From CAZSSH01 sp964609825 (lineage in GTDB: Bacteria > Verrucomicrobiota > Lentisphaeria > Victivallales > Victivallaceae), in the NCBI GenBank assembly GCA_964609825.1, contig CAZSSH010000005.1, positions 386,248 to 450,247 of the forward strand: a stretch of 64,000 nt of DNA. The letters are read 5' to 3'. Below the pieces are notes generated by a model. The model was not told where the DNA came from and searched no databases. It saw only the letters and a program-made list of their open reading frames with translations. Shown here one piece after another: positions 1-7,532 of the stretch; position 1 is the first letter of the stretch, and each line of letters starts with the position of its first letter. The position numbers and the translations under genes were made by a program.

Positions 1-1278
1 CTGGCCGTCGATCTTGATGTCGAGATAATCGGCGTAGCGTTCTCCGGGGCAAAGCTGACGGACTTCATCATAATCGCCGGTGCGTATAAAGTAAGGCCCC
101 TGACCGTGCCATACCATCAGCAGCGTATTGTAGGGCTGCTGCAGCGAGGCGTACGGGCAGATCGGATCGAGCTGGGCGACCCAGTCGATTTCGTCGGCGG
201 AGTTAAAGAGATTTTGCAGCTCGTCATCCGAGCGGAGCAGCAATTGTCCGATCTCGTCCATCCGCTTGCGGTTTGAATCCAAAATGGTTTCCAGACGGTG
301 ATTGCGCAGCTTGATCATGGCGCTGTTGTCAATGGCCAGCTTGGGCGCGGCGGCAATCCGGTCGATCTCGGTTTCGGTCATAACGGCATCCTGATACTGG
401 AGGTCGGCGGTGAGCTTGATGGCGAGGACGGCTTGTTGCGTTTTGTTGAGCTCATCCTGAAGACCGGTTAAAAACTGGCGAAAGGTCATGGCCTGGAGAT
501 TGTTGACACACTCGGTCAACTTTTGTTTTTGCTCGGGGCCGGTGAGCTCATTTTGGGCCATCGCCTGAAGTCTGGGTGTCATCCGTTTGAGTGCGACAAA
601 GCGAAACAAAGCGTCGTATTGACCCTTAAAAACCAGCGGCGCGCGGATGTTGATTTCATAAGCGCTGAAAAGGGCGGCATTTCTGAGCTTTTTGGCGCTC
701 TCCGTGTCATTGATGCGCCGGTAGCACTCGCCGAGGAGCATTTGCCCGAGGGCATAGTCGGAGCTGTGAACCCCGGTCGGGTCGTTGACGTCGCCGTCGC
801 GCAGCAACGCGCTTTTAAACGCGGCGATTGCGGTGTCGCTGTCGCCCTTGTTGAGCATCAAAGTGCCGATCAGCATATAAAGGGTCGTGGTTTCGTGGGG
901 ATCGCCTTTGTAGACTTTGTTGGTCTCCCCGCTCCACAAACTTTGCGCCTCGGCTTCCTTGCTTTTGTCAAACAAGAGCTCGAGATCCTGTTGCGCCTTG
1001 AGGTAATTATTGAGGGCCTCGTCCTGACGGTTTTGGGCCAGCTGGACGGTGGCAAGCTCGCACAAATAAAGCGGCTGACTCACGGTGCGCTCCCGTGAGA
1101 GCTCGGTTAAGATGGTTTCCGCCTCTGCATAGTTGCCGGCCAAAAAAGAGTCCCGGGCGCGATATGACTCGGTTTCCATCGCGTCGAGCTCTTTTTGGCT
1201 TTTTTCGACAAAATTGGTGCTTTTGCACCCGGCGGCAAGGACGGCAATAAGGGAGATAAAAAGAAACAATCTTTTCAT
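1..1278 (-). CDS. COG3014-like exported lipoprotein, 3' end outside window
   Basis: The reading frame is open from an ATG at 1278 down to base 1 with no stop, so at least 426 residues are encoded and the C-terminus is missing. A short hydrophobic leader ends in a lipobox (LAAGC, Cys about residue 18), so it is probably lipid-anchored. The N-terminal half has a TPR-like character (NYAEAETILTEL, then YKGDPHETTTLYMLIGTLML followed by a GDSDTAIAAF segment), which resembles the COG3014 lipoproteins often found beside LpoB-like genes. It is the last visible gene of a four-gene minus-strand operon, 31 bases after its neighbour, with AAGG 8 bases before the start. Family assignment is from pattern memory; the molecular role is unknown. 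Confidence 0.7.
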   Translation of the reverse strand, partial: MKRLFLFISLIAVLAAGCKSTNFVEKSQKELDAMETESYRARDSFLAGNYAEAETILTELSRERTVSQPLYLCELATVQLAQNRQDEALNNYLKAQQDLELLFDKSKEAEAQSLWSGETNKVYKGDPHETTTLYMLIGTLMLNKGDSDTAIAAFKSALLRDGDVNDPTGVHSSDYALGQMLLGECYRRINDTESAKKLRNAALFSAYEINIRAPLVFKGQYDALFRFVALKRMTPRLQAMAQNELTGPEQKQKLTECVNNLQAMTFRQFLTGLQDELNKTQQAVLAIKLTADLQYQDAVMTETEIDRIAAAPKLAIDNSAMIKLRNHRLETILDSNRKRMDEIGQLLLRSDDELQNLFNSADEIDWVAQLDPICPYASLQQPYNTLLMVWHGQGPYFIRTGDYDEVRQLCPGERYADYLDIKIDGQ

Positions 1279-1309
1279 AAAGCAAACCTTATTTTAGTTT
1301 TGCCGGCAA

Positions 1310-1804
1310 TCAGTTGGCCTCGCTGATGTTGCCAAAGTTGACCAGGATGGAAACCGGTATAAATCCCTCGGGATTAAAGTTGAGCAGCCCCAGCTGAAAG
1401 GCCGCGTTCTTTTTGGCATAGTTGACCACGCCGAATTGCAAATCGCCCTCGTTGTCGGAGCCGTTGACCACGCCGATCTGGACGCCGTCAATGTTGTGAC
1501 GGACACGGTTGTAAAGCGAGATCTGGAGCCCGCGCACATCCCCGGCCAATGCCGGGCCGCACAAGGTCAGCTGAAAGCCGTCCAGCCGCTCGGTCGAGCT
1601 GCAAAAAATGGAGAACTCCATCCCGCTCAGATAAACCGGCCCGCCGGATGATCCCGGCAACCCCAGCCGCAGCCCGTAGGCATCGGTTTGCTGCTCGATT
1701 TTGGGGCTGCCAAACCAATAGCCGACAATACAGTCACCGGCTTGGAGCGCGTTGGAGATGAGGAGAGCCGACATTACCGCGGACAACACAAACAATTTTT
1801 TCAT
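1310..1804 (-). CDS. Exported LA_2272-type surface-repeat protein
   Basis: 164 residues starting with a Sec signal peptide that probably ends near residue 22 (ALQAG). The mature part contains degenerate repeats of the form GVQIGVVN, LQFGVVN, FQLGLLN and LQISLYN at roughly 15-residue spacing, which is the pattern of the LA_2272 surface-repeat family; these are expected to form a beta-rich outer-surface or outer-membrane structure. There is no lipobox. It begins 3 bases after the preceding YcfL-like gene, so co-translation is likely, and it is followed by the COG3014-like lipoprotein. Function is unknown; the operon context points to envelope biology. Confidence 0.65.
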   Translation of the reverse strand: MKKLFVLSAVMSALLISNALQAGDCIVGYWFGSPKIEQQTDAYGLRLGLPGSSGGPVYLSGMEFSIFCSSTERLDGFQLTLCGPALAGDVRGLQISLYNRVRHNIDGVQIGVVNGSDNEGDLQFGVVNYAKKNAAFQLGLLNFNPEGFIPVSILVNFGNISEAN

Positions 1805-1807
1805 GGT

Positions 1808-2305
1808 TCATTCCCTTTCTGTCAGGTTGCCGCTTTCGGACAACACCAATTGATAACTCTGAGCCCCTTTGCGCGGGGAAACCGCCCGGTAATGAAAGGT
1901 GTCGCCGCGCCGGACCAGGATCGTCTGGCGGTTGGTCGAGTACAGCGGCGCACCGGTATGCGGTTGTTTCTCCGCATAAAAATTGGTCTCCCCGGCAAAC
2001 GTGATCGACTCGGGGGCCTTGACAAAGTAATCGTACCAGTTGGTCGCGCCGCGGTAGCGCAACCCGACCTCCAGCACGTTTTGCCCGGCTTCGTTGACGT
2101 AAAAGCGCTCGTAAGTCACCTCGATATACTCGCGCAGCGAGTTGGTCCCCCAAGCGGCATAACGGGCCGGGCGGGTAAAGACGACGGTGCTCTCGGTGGC
2201 CATATCGGTGCTGTCGGCGCGATCGACCGTTTGTACCGCCTGACAGCCGGATAAGAGCCAAACGCCAAGCACGGCCATCATCAAAACGCAAAACAAGTGT
2301 TTCAT
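1808..2305 (-). CDS. YcfL-like (DUF1425-type) lipoprotein
   Basis: 165 residues with a lipoprotein signal (VWLLSGC, Cys about 21). The mature domain fits the YcfL/DUF1425 pattern: a small beta-sandwich with a segment describing variant addition to a base sequence (EVTYERFYVNEAGQNVLEVG) and a C-terminal strand ending in YQLVLSE. In enterobacteria ycfL lies directly beside lpoB, and here it follows the LpoB-like gene by 14 bases, so the pairing is conserved across very distant phyla. The RBS AGGAG sits just before the ATG. Role is unknown beyond a likely association with the outer-membrane activator system. Confidence 0.65.
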   Translation of the reverse strand: MKHLFCVLMMAVLGVWLLSGCQAVQTVDRADSTDMATESTVVFTRPARYAAWGTNSLREYIEVTYERFYVNEAGQNVLEVGLRYRGATNWYDYFVKAPESITFAGETNFYAEKQPHTGAPLYSTNRQTILVRRGDTFHYRAVSPRKGAQSYQLVLSESGNLTERE

Positions 2306-2319
2306 GATTTTCTCCTCCT

Positions 2320-3459
2320 TTATTGGTAGACGATGCCGGCCTGAGTCATGCGCTTGGTTTCAAACGCGTCCTCCCAAACGGTTTCATTGGTTTCCGGGTT
2401 GGTGAGCTGGACCGAGATCAGCAGATAATCGGAGGCCTTGCCCTCGGCGCGCTGCGACAGGGCGCTGATTTCGCCGGAGAGGATATAATCGGCTTTGCCG
2501 AGGCCGCTGTCGATTTTGCGGTCGATGAGCATCATTTTTTCATACACCGCGACTTTTTCGTCGGGTTTGACGATCATCACGTTAAAGCGCTTGTTGACGT
2601 TGGGCTTGGCCTGCATTTCGGGGGATGTCATCAGTTTGACCAGCTCCGATTCGCGCTTGATCTCAATGTTGTTGTCGCCCTCCACCAGCGGGGTGGTGCG
2701 ACTGGTGTCCGGCACCCGGCCGTCGGTGATGTCGAGCGACTGGCCGCGCTTGAGCCGTGCCTCAATGACCTGGATGTAGTTGGCCAAGTTGATGATCCCC
2801 TCGCTTTTGATGCTCTCGGGGACAAACTGGCCGGTGAGATAATAATCGGCGCCGGTGACTTCGCCGGGCATCAGAAATTGAATTTTGCCGCCCGAGGCGT
2901 TGGCGATTTCGGAGCGGAGCATGGCGGCAAAGCTGTCGGCATTCATATTAACCAAATTGGTGTTGAGCGCCGGGATGACGGCAATCTTGACCGGCTTGGG
3001 CGAGTTGGCAAACAACGGGTTGGCGGCGATCTCCTTGCCGAGCTCGGCCAGCTTGGCGCGCACCAGATCCTCCTGACGCTCGGTGAGTGACTCCACCCGG
3101 ACTTTTTGGACGTTGGCACTTTGCGAGAAAAAGCGAACCTTGCCGTTGGCGGTGCGGTTGAGCTCCAGCTGCAAGCGTTTCATAAAAATGTTGCGGTCGA
3201 TGATAAAACGCGAATTGTTTTTAAAATCCGCCACGGCAATGCGGACGGGGCCTTCTTTGTCGGCAATTTCCGGCAAGGCGAGGATGGCCGGAGTCATTTG
3301 CGAGGCGACGGTGCGGATGTCGGCGCTGTTGATGGCGCCGCCCAGGGGGTCGTCATCCGGGTGTACCTGGACACTCTCCGTGACGTTGGCGGTGTGGCAG
3401 CCGCCGAGCAACGCCAGCGCCGCCGTCCCCGCAATGATACCATAAAATACGTGTTTCAT
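2320..3459 (-). CDS. LpoB-like outer-membrane lipoprotein (PBP-activator family)
   Basis: 379 residues with a lipobox (ALLGGC, Cys about 21). Two LpoB/CsgG-like segments are visible. One starts near residue 70 (VRIAVADFKNNS, then FMKRLQLELN). A second starts near 165 (VKIAVIPALNT) and runs to an LpoB-like end (KADYILSGEISAL, then YLLISVQLTNPET and NETVWED). LpoB is about 213 residues in E. coli, so this is nearly double length and looks like a tandem or extended version. Members of the family stimulate class A penicillin-binding proteins from the outer membrane. First gene of the operon, with a good RBS (GGAAGGG) and a promoter at 3570-3598. Whether it activates a PBP is inference. Confidence 0.65.
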   Translation of the reverse strand: MKHVFYGIIAGTAALALLGGCHTANVTESVQVHPDDDPLGGAINSADIRTVASQMTPAILALPEIADKEGPVRIAVADFKNNSRFIIDRNIFMKRLQLELNRTANGKVRFFSQSANVQKVRVESLTERQEDLVRAKLAELGKEIAANPLFANSPKPVKIAVIPALNTNLVNMNADSFAAMLRSEIANASGGKIQFLMPGEVTGADYYLTGQFVPESIKSEGIINLANYIQVIEARLKRGQSLDITDGRVPDTSRTTPLVEGDNNIEIKRESELVKLMTSPEMQAKPNVNKRFNVMIVKPDEKVAVYEKMMLIDRKIDSGLGKADYILSGEISALSQRAEGKASDYLLISVQLTNPETNETVWEDAFETKRMTQAGIVYQ

Positions 3460-3569
3460 TTGAAGCCCTTCCGTTTATCGATTTGATCCTGTTTTTGGTC
3501 CGAAAAACTTAAGTACAACGGCGCCGCGGGAATTTATTTGCGTTCTCCGCTTCCCGAACTTCCAAGGTT

Positions 3570-3598
3570 AAGATAGTATCCCGTGTCCGCTTTGTCAA
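3570..3598 (-). promoter_or_regulatory. Sigma70-type promoter of the lipoprotein operon
   Basis: On the minus strand, TTGACA (3593-3598) and TATCTT (3570-3575) are separated by 17 bases, about 110 bases upstream of the LpoB-like start. The match is good but was found by eye. Confidence 0.5.
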
Positions 3599-3658
3599 GA
3601 CCGCCGCCGATAAAAAGAGGAAAATAGTGGTCGGAATGCGATTGCCGGATCAAATGAT

Positions 3659-3686
3659 TTGCAATTAAAGCAAGATCGTGTATATT
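3659..3686 (+). promoter_or_regulatory. Promoter upstream of the YcxB-like gene
   Basis: TTGCAA (3659-3664) and TATATT (3681-3686) are spaced 16 bases apart, ending 46 bases before the ATG at 3733. It diverges from the lipoprotein-operon promoter. Confidence 0.4.
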
Positions 3687-3732
3687 TTCAGAAATTGATC
3701 GGCTTTTTATTTTCTATAAAACAGAGGATTTC

Positions 3733-4323
3733 ATGGACATTACATTTTGTGTGCAATCCAGTGAGCGTAAGGTTGAGCAGGGGGTGCGCCGGTATTTTTT
3801 TTACGTGTTTGCTCCGATGTTGTTTAATATGATCTGGTGCAGTTTTATACTTTTAGGACTGACAATTGCCGATGTGTTGCCATATGGTCAAATTGTTTGG
3901 TTTGTCCTCTCAGGCGCACTTTTACTGCGGGCGGTGATTGCCTATCCGCAGTATTGGTGGACGCTACGGCGGATCATTCGCCTCCGGGGCGGATTCAACG
4001 GGACTTCGGAGTATCATTTGACGGATGCCGGATTTGAGGTAAAATCGGTGGATTGTTCCGTGAGCGATGAGTATAAAAAATACAATTTGTTTTTTCAATA
4101 TAAAAACGTGATTTATCTGTTGTGCGACAATTCTTTGGGGATTGCTTTTAATACCGTATATTTCCCGGAGTGCCGCGATGAATTTGTCCGGTGCTTGCGT
4201 CAAGCGGGAGTCAAAGAGTTGAAATTCTGGTCTTTTCGCCGCTGGCGCTGGTTATTGATCTCTGTCAGTGCGACGATTGCGGCAATGGTTGCATGGATGA
4301 TGATGCAATATTACATCCGATAA
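3733..4323 (+). CDS. YcxB-like membrane protein
   Basis: 196 residues. Two hydrophobic segments lie near residues 25-50 and 54-70, followed by a soluble part of about 95 residues (YHLTDAGFEVKS, then IYLLCDNSLG) and a third membrane segment at the C-terminus (about 172-190). The two TM helices followed by a PH-like sheet with an LTDAG...V motif are typical of the YcxB family; the extra C-terminal helix is less usual. Start supported by AGAGGA shortly before the ATG. It heads a run of three small plus-strand genes with visibly lower GC than the flanking operons. No specific function can be assigned. Confidence 0.55.
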   Translation: MDITFCVQSSERKVEQGVRRYFFYVFAPMLFNMIWCSFILLGLTIADVLPYGQIVWFVLSGALLLRAVIAYPQYWWTLRRIIRLRGGFNGTSEYHLTDAGFEVKSVDCSVSDEYKKYNLFFQYKNVIYLLCDNSLGIAFNTVYFPECRDEFVRCLRQAGVKELKFWSFRRWRWLLISVSATIAAMVAWMMMQYYIR

Positions 4324-4381
4324 AACTGCTGCGGTCAACGTAAAAAAAGTAACATTATTGGGGGATGAGGGCAATACAGTA

Positions 4382-4849
4382 ATGAGACGTTCAAGTAAAA
4401 AAAATAAACATGACTCGGAAATTCCACGACGTGAGGATATTAACCCCACGCCGGGAAATTTAGACGAAGAGTCGGCGGTCAAGGATTTACTGGGTAAAAG
4501 TCTGGCGGAGTTGACAGTAGAATTTACCACGGATGAACAAGCCGCGTTTCAAATGCAGGAACATTTTATGTTTATGGGTCCCAAAGCCTTTCAGTATTAT
4601 TTTCCGGCTTATCTTGCATATTTTGAGTCTGATTTATCAAATGGCTACAGCGATACCGTCAACTGCGTCATCGGTTTTTTACGGTTTCGTCTTGAGACCG
4701 AACCGGAGACTCTGCATACGATCCGTCCGATTGTTTTGGCAACAGTGCGCTGTTGTTTGGCAAAATATGACAAATTTCATATTAACACTTTGATTTACGG
4801 TGATTTGAAACAGCAATTGTGCTCTCTCGAGCAAAAAATGCTTGAGTAA
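4382..4849 (+). CDS. Small cytosolic protein of unknown function (possibly DUF6714-like)
   Basis: 155 residues from the ATG at 4382, chosen because GGGGGATGAGGG lies 10-20 bases upstream; a longer reading from a TTG at 4358 would use up that RBS. The N-terminal 40 residues are polar and probably disordered (SSKKNKHDSEIPRRED). The rest is predicted alpha-helical, with the phrase FMGPKAFQYYFPAYLAYFES, resembling immunity-like DUF6714 proteins in which a helix pair precedes a YLPAYL-type segment. No signal peptide or membrane helix. Family call is tentative. Confidence 0.5.
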   Translation: MRRSSKKNKHDSEIPRREDINPTPGNLDEESAVKDLLGKSLAELTVEFTTDEQAAFQMQEHFMFMGPKAFQYYFPAYLAYFESDLSNGYSDTVNCVIGFLRFRLETEPETLHTIRPIVLATVRCCLAKYDKFHINTLIYGDLKQQLCSLEQKMLE

Positions 4850-5006
4850 ATTTCATACCCGGCCTTTTTTCCAAAATTTTCTTTTCCCTGATTATTTGCT
4901 CATCAAAATATTTGGAATATTTTAAATATAACAGTTTAAATTACAACAGTTGTATATTATATTGAGATGGTGACGCAGTTGCAACAAAGTCAAACAGGAG
5001 ACGGCA

Positions 5007-5861
5007 ATGAAAATTTCGGCAAGTATGATAGCGGGCGTTTTCATTATTATTTCAGTCGGCGGGTGCGCGATTTGCGGCCCTGATTTACCGAGTGTTTACG
5101 GGGAAAGATATTTGAAAAAGCACGGCGAATCGCCGGCGACGATCACTGCCGTATGCAATCACCAGCCGATGCCGCCGGAAACATTTTCGCGTCTCACGGC
5201 TTATTCCAATGAATATGTTGACCGGCTGCTGGGAGAAAACCCGTCGTGCCCGCCCGAACTTCTCAAGCAATTTTCGGAGAGCCCGGATTTTTACGTCCGG
5301 CGCGGGGTGGCCATCAATACCAATACTCCCAAAGATATGCTGGTCAAACTCGCCGCCGACCCGAACCGGCTAGTGCGCGATTCGGCAAGCAGCAACCGCG
5401 CCCTCCGGCCCAAAGCGCCTGACTCCGAGGACTGGTATGCACAAATCCCGTTGGTGGAAAATCCATCAACGCCTCCCGAGATGTTGCGTCAAATTTACGA
5501 TCGTTATAAAAATGATGAAAAGTACTCTGTCGGCGATTACTTTGCCGCCAATCGCAATCTCCCGGAGGACATCGCTTTTGATATCTATCTGCGCGAAAAA
5601 GACAAAAGTGACTCGTTGGCGCTTAATTCACTGGTTGCCAACCCGGCGGTGTCCTCTCCCTTGCTCTCGGAGATTTATCATAACAGCAAATGCGAAATCC
5701 CTCTTCGCCGTTATGCACAAAATCCGCACTGCCCGGAGGAAATTCGCGCGGCATACCAAAAAGCCGAAGCCGAAAAAGCCCAAGAGTCCGCCCGCGAGCG
5801 TGACGAGCAGCGTGCCCGCGAGCAAAAACGCAAGGACAACGCCGGAGTCAAAAGGCTGTGA
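5007..5861 (+). CDS. Lipoprotein with LRV-like helical repeats
   Basis: 284 residues with a lipobox (SVGGC, Cys about 20). The mature protein has repeated units of about 23-26 residues around NPxxPxELLxxxxxxxDxxVRxxVAxN: GENPSCPPELLKQFSES, INTNTPKDMLVKLAADPN, ENPSTPPEMLRQIYDRYK, ANRNLPEDIAFDIYL, ANPAVSSPLLSEIYHN and QNPHCPEEIRAAYQ. This is the variant-leucine-rich-repeat (LRV) layout, a curved alpha solenoid used for protein contacts. The last 40 residues are highly charged (AEKAQESARERDEQR), probably a coiled or disordered tail. RBS AGGAGA lies 7 bases before the ATG. It resembles putative surface scaffold proteins; the partner is unknown. Confidence 0.65.
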   Translation: MKISASMIAGVFIIISVGGCAICGPDLPSVYGERYLKKHGESPATITAVCNHQPMPPETFSRLTAYSNEYVDRLLGENPSCPPELLKQFSESPDFYVRRGVAINTNTPKDMLVKLAADPNRLVRDSASSNRALRPKAPDSEDWYAQIPLVENPSTPPEMLRQIYDRYKNDEKYSVGDYFAANRNLPEDIAFDIYLREKDKSDSLALNSLVANPAVSSPLLSEIYHNSKCEIPLRRYAQNPHCPEEIRAAYQKAEAEKAQESARERDEQRAREQKRKDNAGVKRL

Positions 5862-5879
5862 CCAAACCATTCGTTAGAT

Positions 5880-5916
5880 GACGTTTTGAAATAATTTCAA
5901 ATGTCATATATCTTTT
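5880..5916 (+). terminator. Possible intrinsic terminator after the LRV lipoprotein
   Basis: An AT-rich imperfect hairpin (GACgTTTTGAA...TTCAAATGTC, 5880-5905) lies 18 bases after the stop and is followed by a short T run at 5912-5916. The stem is weak, so this is tentative. Confidence 0.3.
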
Positions 5917-5966
5917 TGTGACCTCGGGCGGAAATGTTCGATTTTTACCCGAGGAGGCGCGCGGAT

Positions 5967-6004
5967 GGGAATGGGAGAGGAAATGGGGGAGGGGGGTAAT
6001 AGGG
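5967..6004 (+). other. G-rich run with G-quadruplex potential
   Basis: Within a gene-free stretch the plus strand carries GGG at 5967, GGG at 5973, GGGGG at 5985, GGGGGG at 5991 and GGG at 6002. The last three tracts (the six-G run split in two) have loops short enough for a quadruplex. The surrounding 5940-6330 has no convincing ORF; the proline-rich minus-strand frames look like translation of the G-rich strand's complement. Confidence 0.4.
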
Positions 6005-6424
6005 TGGCACTGACTCGCGCGGAGGGGGAGCGAGAAGATTTGGCCGATAGAGCATAACCGGAGTTGTTGGGAGCGGGAGGGGGAGACCGGCGACCTTGGG
6101 TTTAGGTGGCTGTTGGTACAGATCATGGTTGTCGGCCACGCCATGCGGCAGACTTCCGCTGTTAGCCGGCCGGAGCATGCTGCGCTGCCCCGTCACGCCA
6201 CCTCAACGCGGACGGCTTCGCGCCCGCTATGGCGGTGGGGCGGAGGGTGTCGCAAAATAACAGCCGGAGTGATTTGCATGATCCGGCGATGATAGCCGCA
6301 GTCATGCCGAGGAGCCGCTAATAGAATTAACGGTGACGAGGCATGATAAGGGTAGCGCGGTGGAACGGCAAAACGAACGGCTCGGAATTTTGCGACAACC
6401 GACCAGCTCGACTACGTGCGGCTA

Positions 6425-6501
6425 CGGAGCACTTTGCTCCGTGTTGCCGTTGCTTTGCAAGCGGCAATGCCCTTACATTCGCGAGCGGCGCGAACCCGCG
6501 C
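6425..6501. other. Cluster of three GC-rich hairpins in a non-coding stretch
   Basis: Three consecutive inverted repeats are visible. CGGAGCA/TGCTCCG with a 3-base loop lies at 6425-6441. TTGCCG...CGGCAA with one bulge lies at 6444-6467. GCGCG/CGCGC with loop AACC lies at 6488-6501. None is followed by a T run in either direction. This could be a structured RNA, the remains of a mobile repeat, or a boundary element; nothing here identifies which. The whole gap 5862-6599 otherwise holds no gene I can support. Confidence 0.4.
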
Positions 6502-6512
6502 TATTAATTCGC

Positions 6513-6574
6513 GAGGAGACGTTGTGATGTGGACTGCCTTATTGAGGAGACGTTGTGATGTGGATGGCCTTGCG
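6513..6574. repeat. 31-bp tandem duplication
   Basis: Two direct copies (6513-6543 and 6544-6574) share the first 21 bases (GAGGAGACGTTGTGATGTGG plus A) and then diverge slightly. The second copy ends just before the 3' end of the AraC gene on the opposite strand (stop at 6600). Confidence 0.8.
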
Positions 6575-6599
6575 GCGCGATTTGCGGCGGCGTCATTCA

Positions 6600-7400
6600 T
6601 CAGTGGCGGCGGATGGAGAACTCTTTGCGGTACTCTTTGGGGAAGAGGTGGTAGTATTTTTGAAACAGCCGCGAGAAGTAAAATTCATCCTCAAAGCCGG
6701 TTTTAAAGGCGATTTGCCGGATGGCTTCGCTGCTTGACACCAGCAGATTTGCCGCCAGCGCCAGGCGTTCGCGGAGGACAAAGTGTTGCGGCGGCGCGCC
6801 CGCGGCCTGTTTAAAAAGTGACCTGAAGTGTCGCAGTGAGATATGAAGTTTGGCCGCCTCCGCGTCAAAATCCCAGTCGGATTGCGGCTGCATCCGGATC
6901 CGGTCGGCAAGCGCGTTTAAGGTTTCGGCAAGGTAAAACTTGGCCGGGCTCGCGGTGTCGCCGCTGTTGCGCGCATCCTGGATCAAAAGCAGCAGCTCCT
7001 CCAGCGCCGGGACGCAAAAATCATAGCGCCGCCGCCGGTGGTGCTGCTCCAGCTCGTGCAACTTTTCGCGGAAACGGATGGCGTCGGCGATCATCACCGC
7101 CTTGGGCTCAAGCGAGAGCAGCCCAGCGCTCACCAATCGCTCCACCCGGGGCCCGCAAAAACAGACGGCGACATAATCGTGCTGCTCGCCGGCCGGGATT
7201 TCGTACTCAAACTCGGTCGCCGGGGAGGTGATAAAGCACCATGAGCCGTGGTAGGTTTTGGGCTCCTGTTCGCCGATCCTCAAATGCAATGTCCCGGCGT
7301 GATTGTACTGGATCCCGTGATACAAAGGGACATGCAAACGCTTGTGCCCGTCGGCGACCGGGCCGCAATACGGAAACGAAATATCATCGAAATAATCCAT
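6600..7400 (-). CDS. AraC-family transcriptional regulator
   Basis: 266 residues from the ATG at 7400, preceded by GGGGAGGA. The N-terminal part is an AraC-type cupin sensor (HVPLYHGIQYNHAGTLHLRI, then a GSWCFITSPATEFEY segment). The C-terminal 100 residues are the double helix-turn-helix: LHISLRHFRSLFKQAAGAPP, then IRQIAFKTGFEDEFYFSRLF ending in PKEYRKEF. It diverges from the ManA-type isomerase and the GH-A glycosidase, which it probably controls in response to a sugar. A GTG 15 bases upstream is an alternative start. Confidence 0.85.
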   Translation of the reverse strand: MDYFDDISFPYCGPVADGHKRLHVPLYHGIQYNHAGTLHLRIGEQEPKTYHGSWCFITSPATEFEYEIPAGEQHDYVAVCFCGPRVERLVSAGLLSLEPKAVMIADAIRFREKLHELEQHHRRRRYDFCVPALEELLLLIQDARNSGDTASPAKFYLAETLNALADRIRMQPQSDWDFDAEAAKLHISLRHFRSLFKQAAGAPPQHFVLRERLALAANLLVSSSEAIRQIAFKTGFEDEFYFSRLFQKYYHLFPKEYRKEFSIRRH

Positions 7401-7482
7401 GATTCCTCCCCGCACTCAAGGTAATTTCCTTTTTATCCATGAACTCGATCATTTTATCCATTTTAGTTTTGCCGATTTGTGG

Positions 7483-7488
7483 TATAAT
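7483..7488 (+). promoter_or_regulatory. Minus-10 box upstream of the ManA-type gene
   Basis: A perfect TATAAT lies 44 bases before the ATG at 7533 in the divergent AraC/ManA gap. No good -35 hexamer lies at the right distance, which fits an activator-dependent promoter (AraC is encoded next door). Confidence 0.4.
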
Positions 7489-7532
7489 ATAGCCGAATCA
7501 TCAATGAAATACAATTGTGGATCAAGCATAAA

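Noticed and set aside
5945..6196. Proline-rich 83-codon minus-strand frame
   Set aside because: Composition reflects the G-rich plus strand; no RBS, no motif, and the overlapping alternative frame is equally open.
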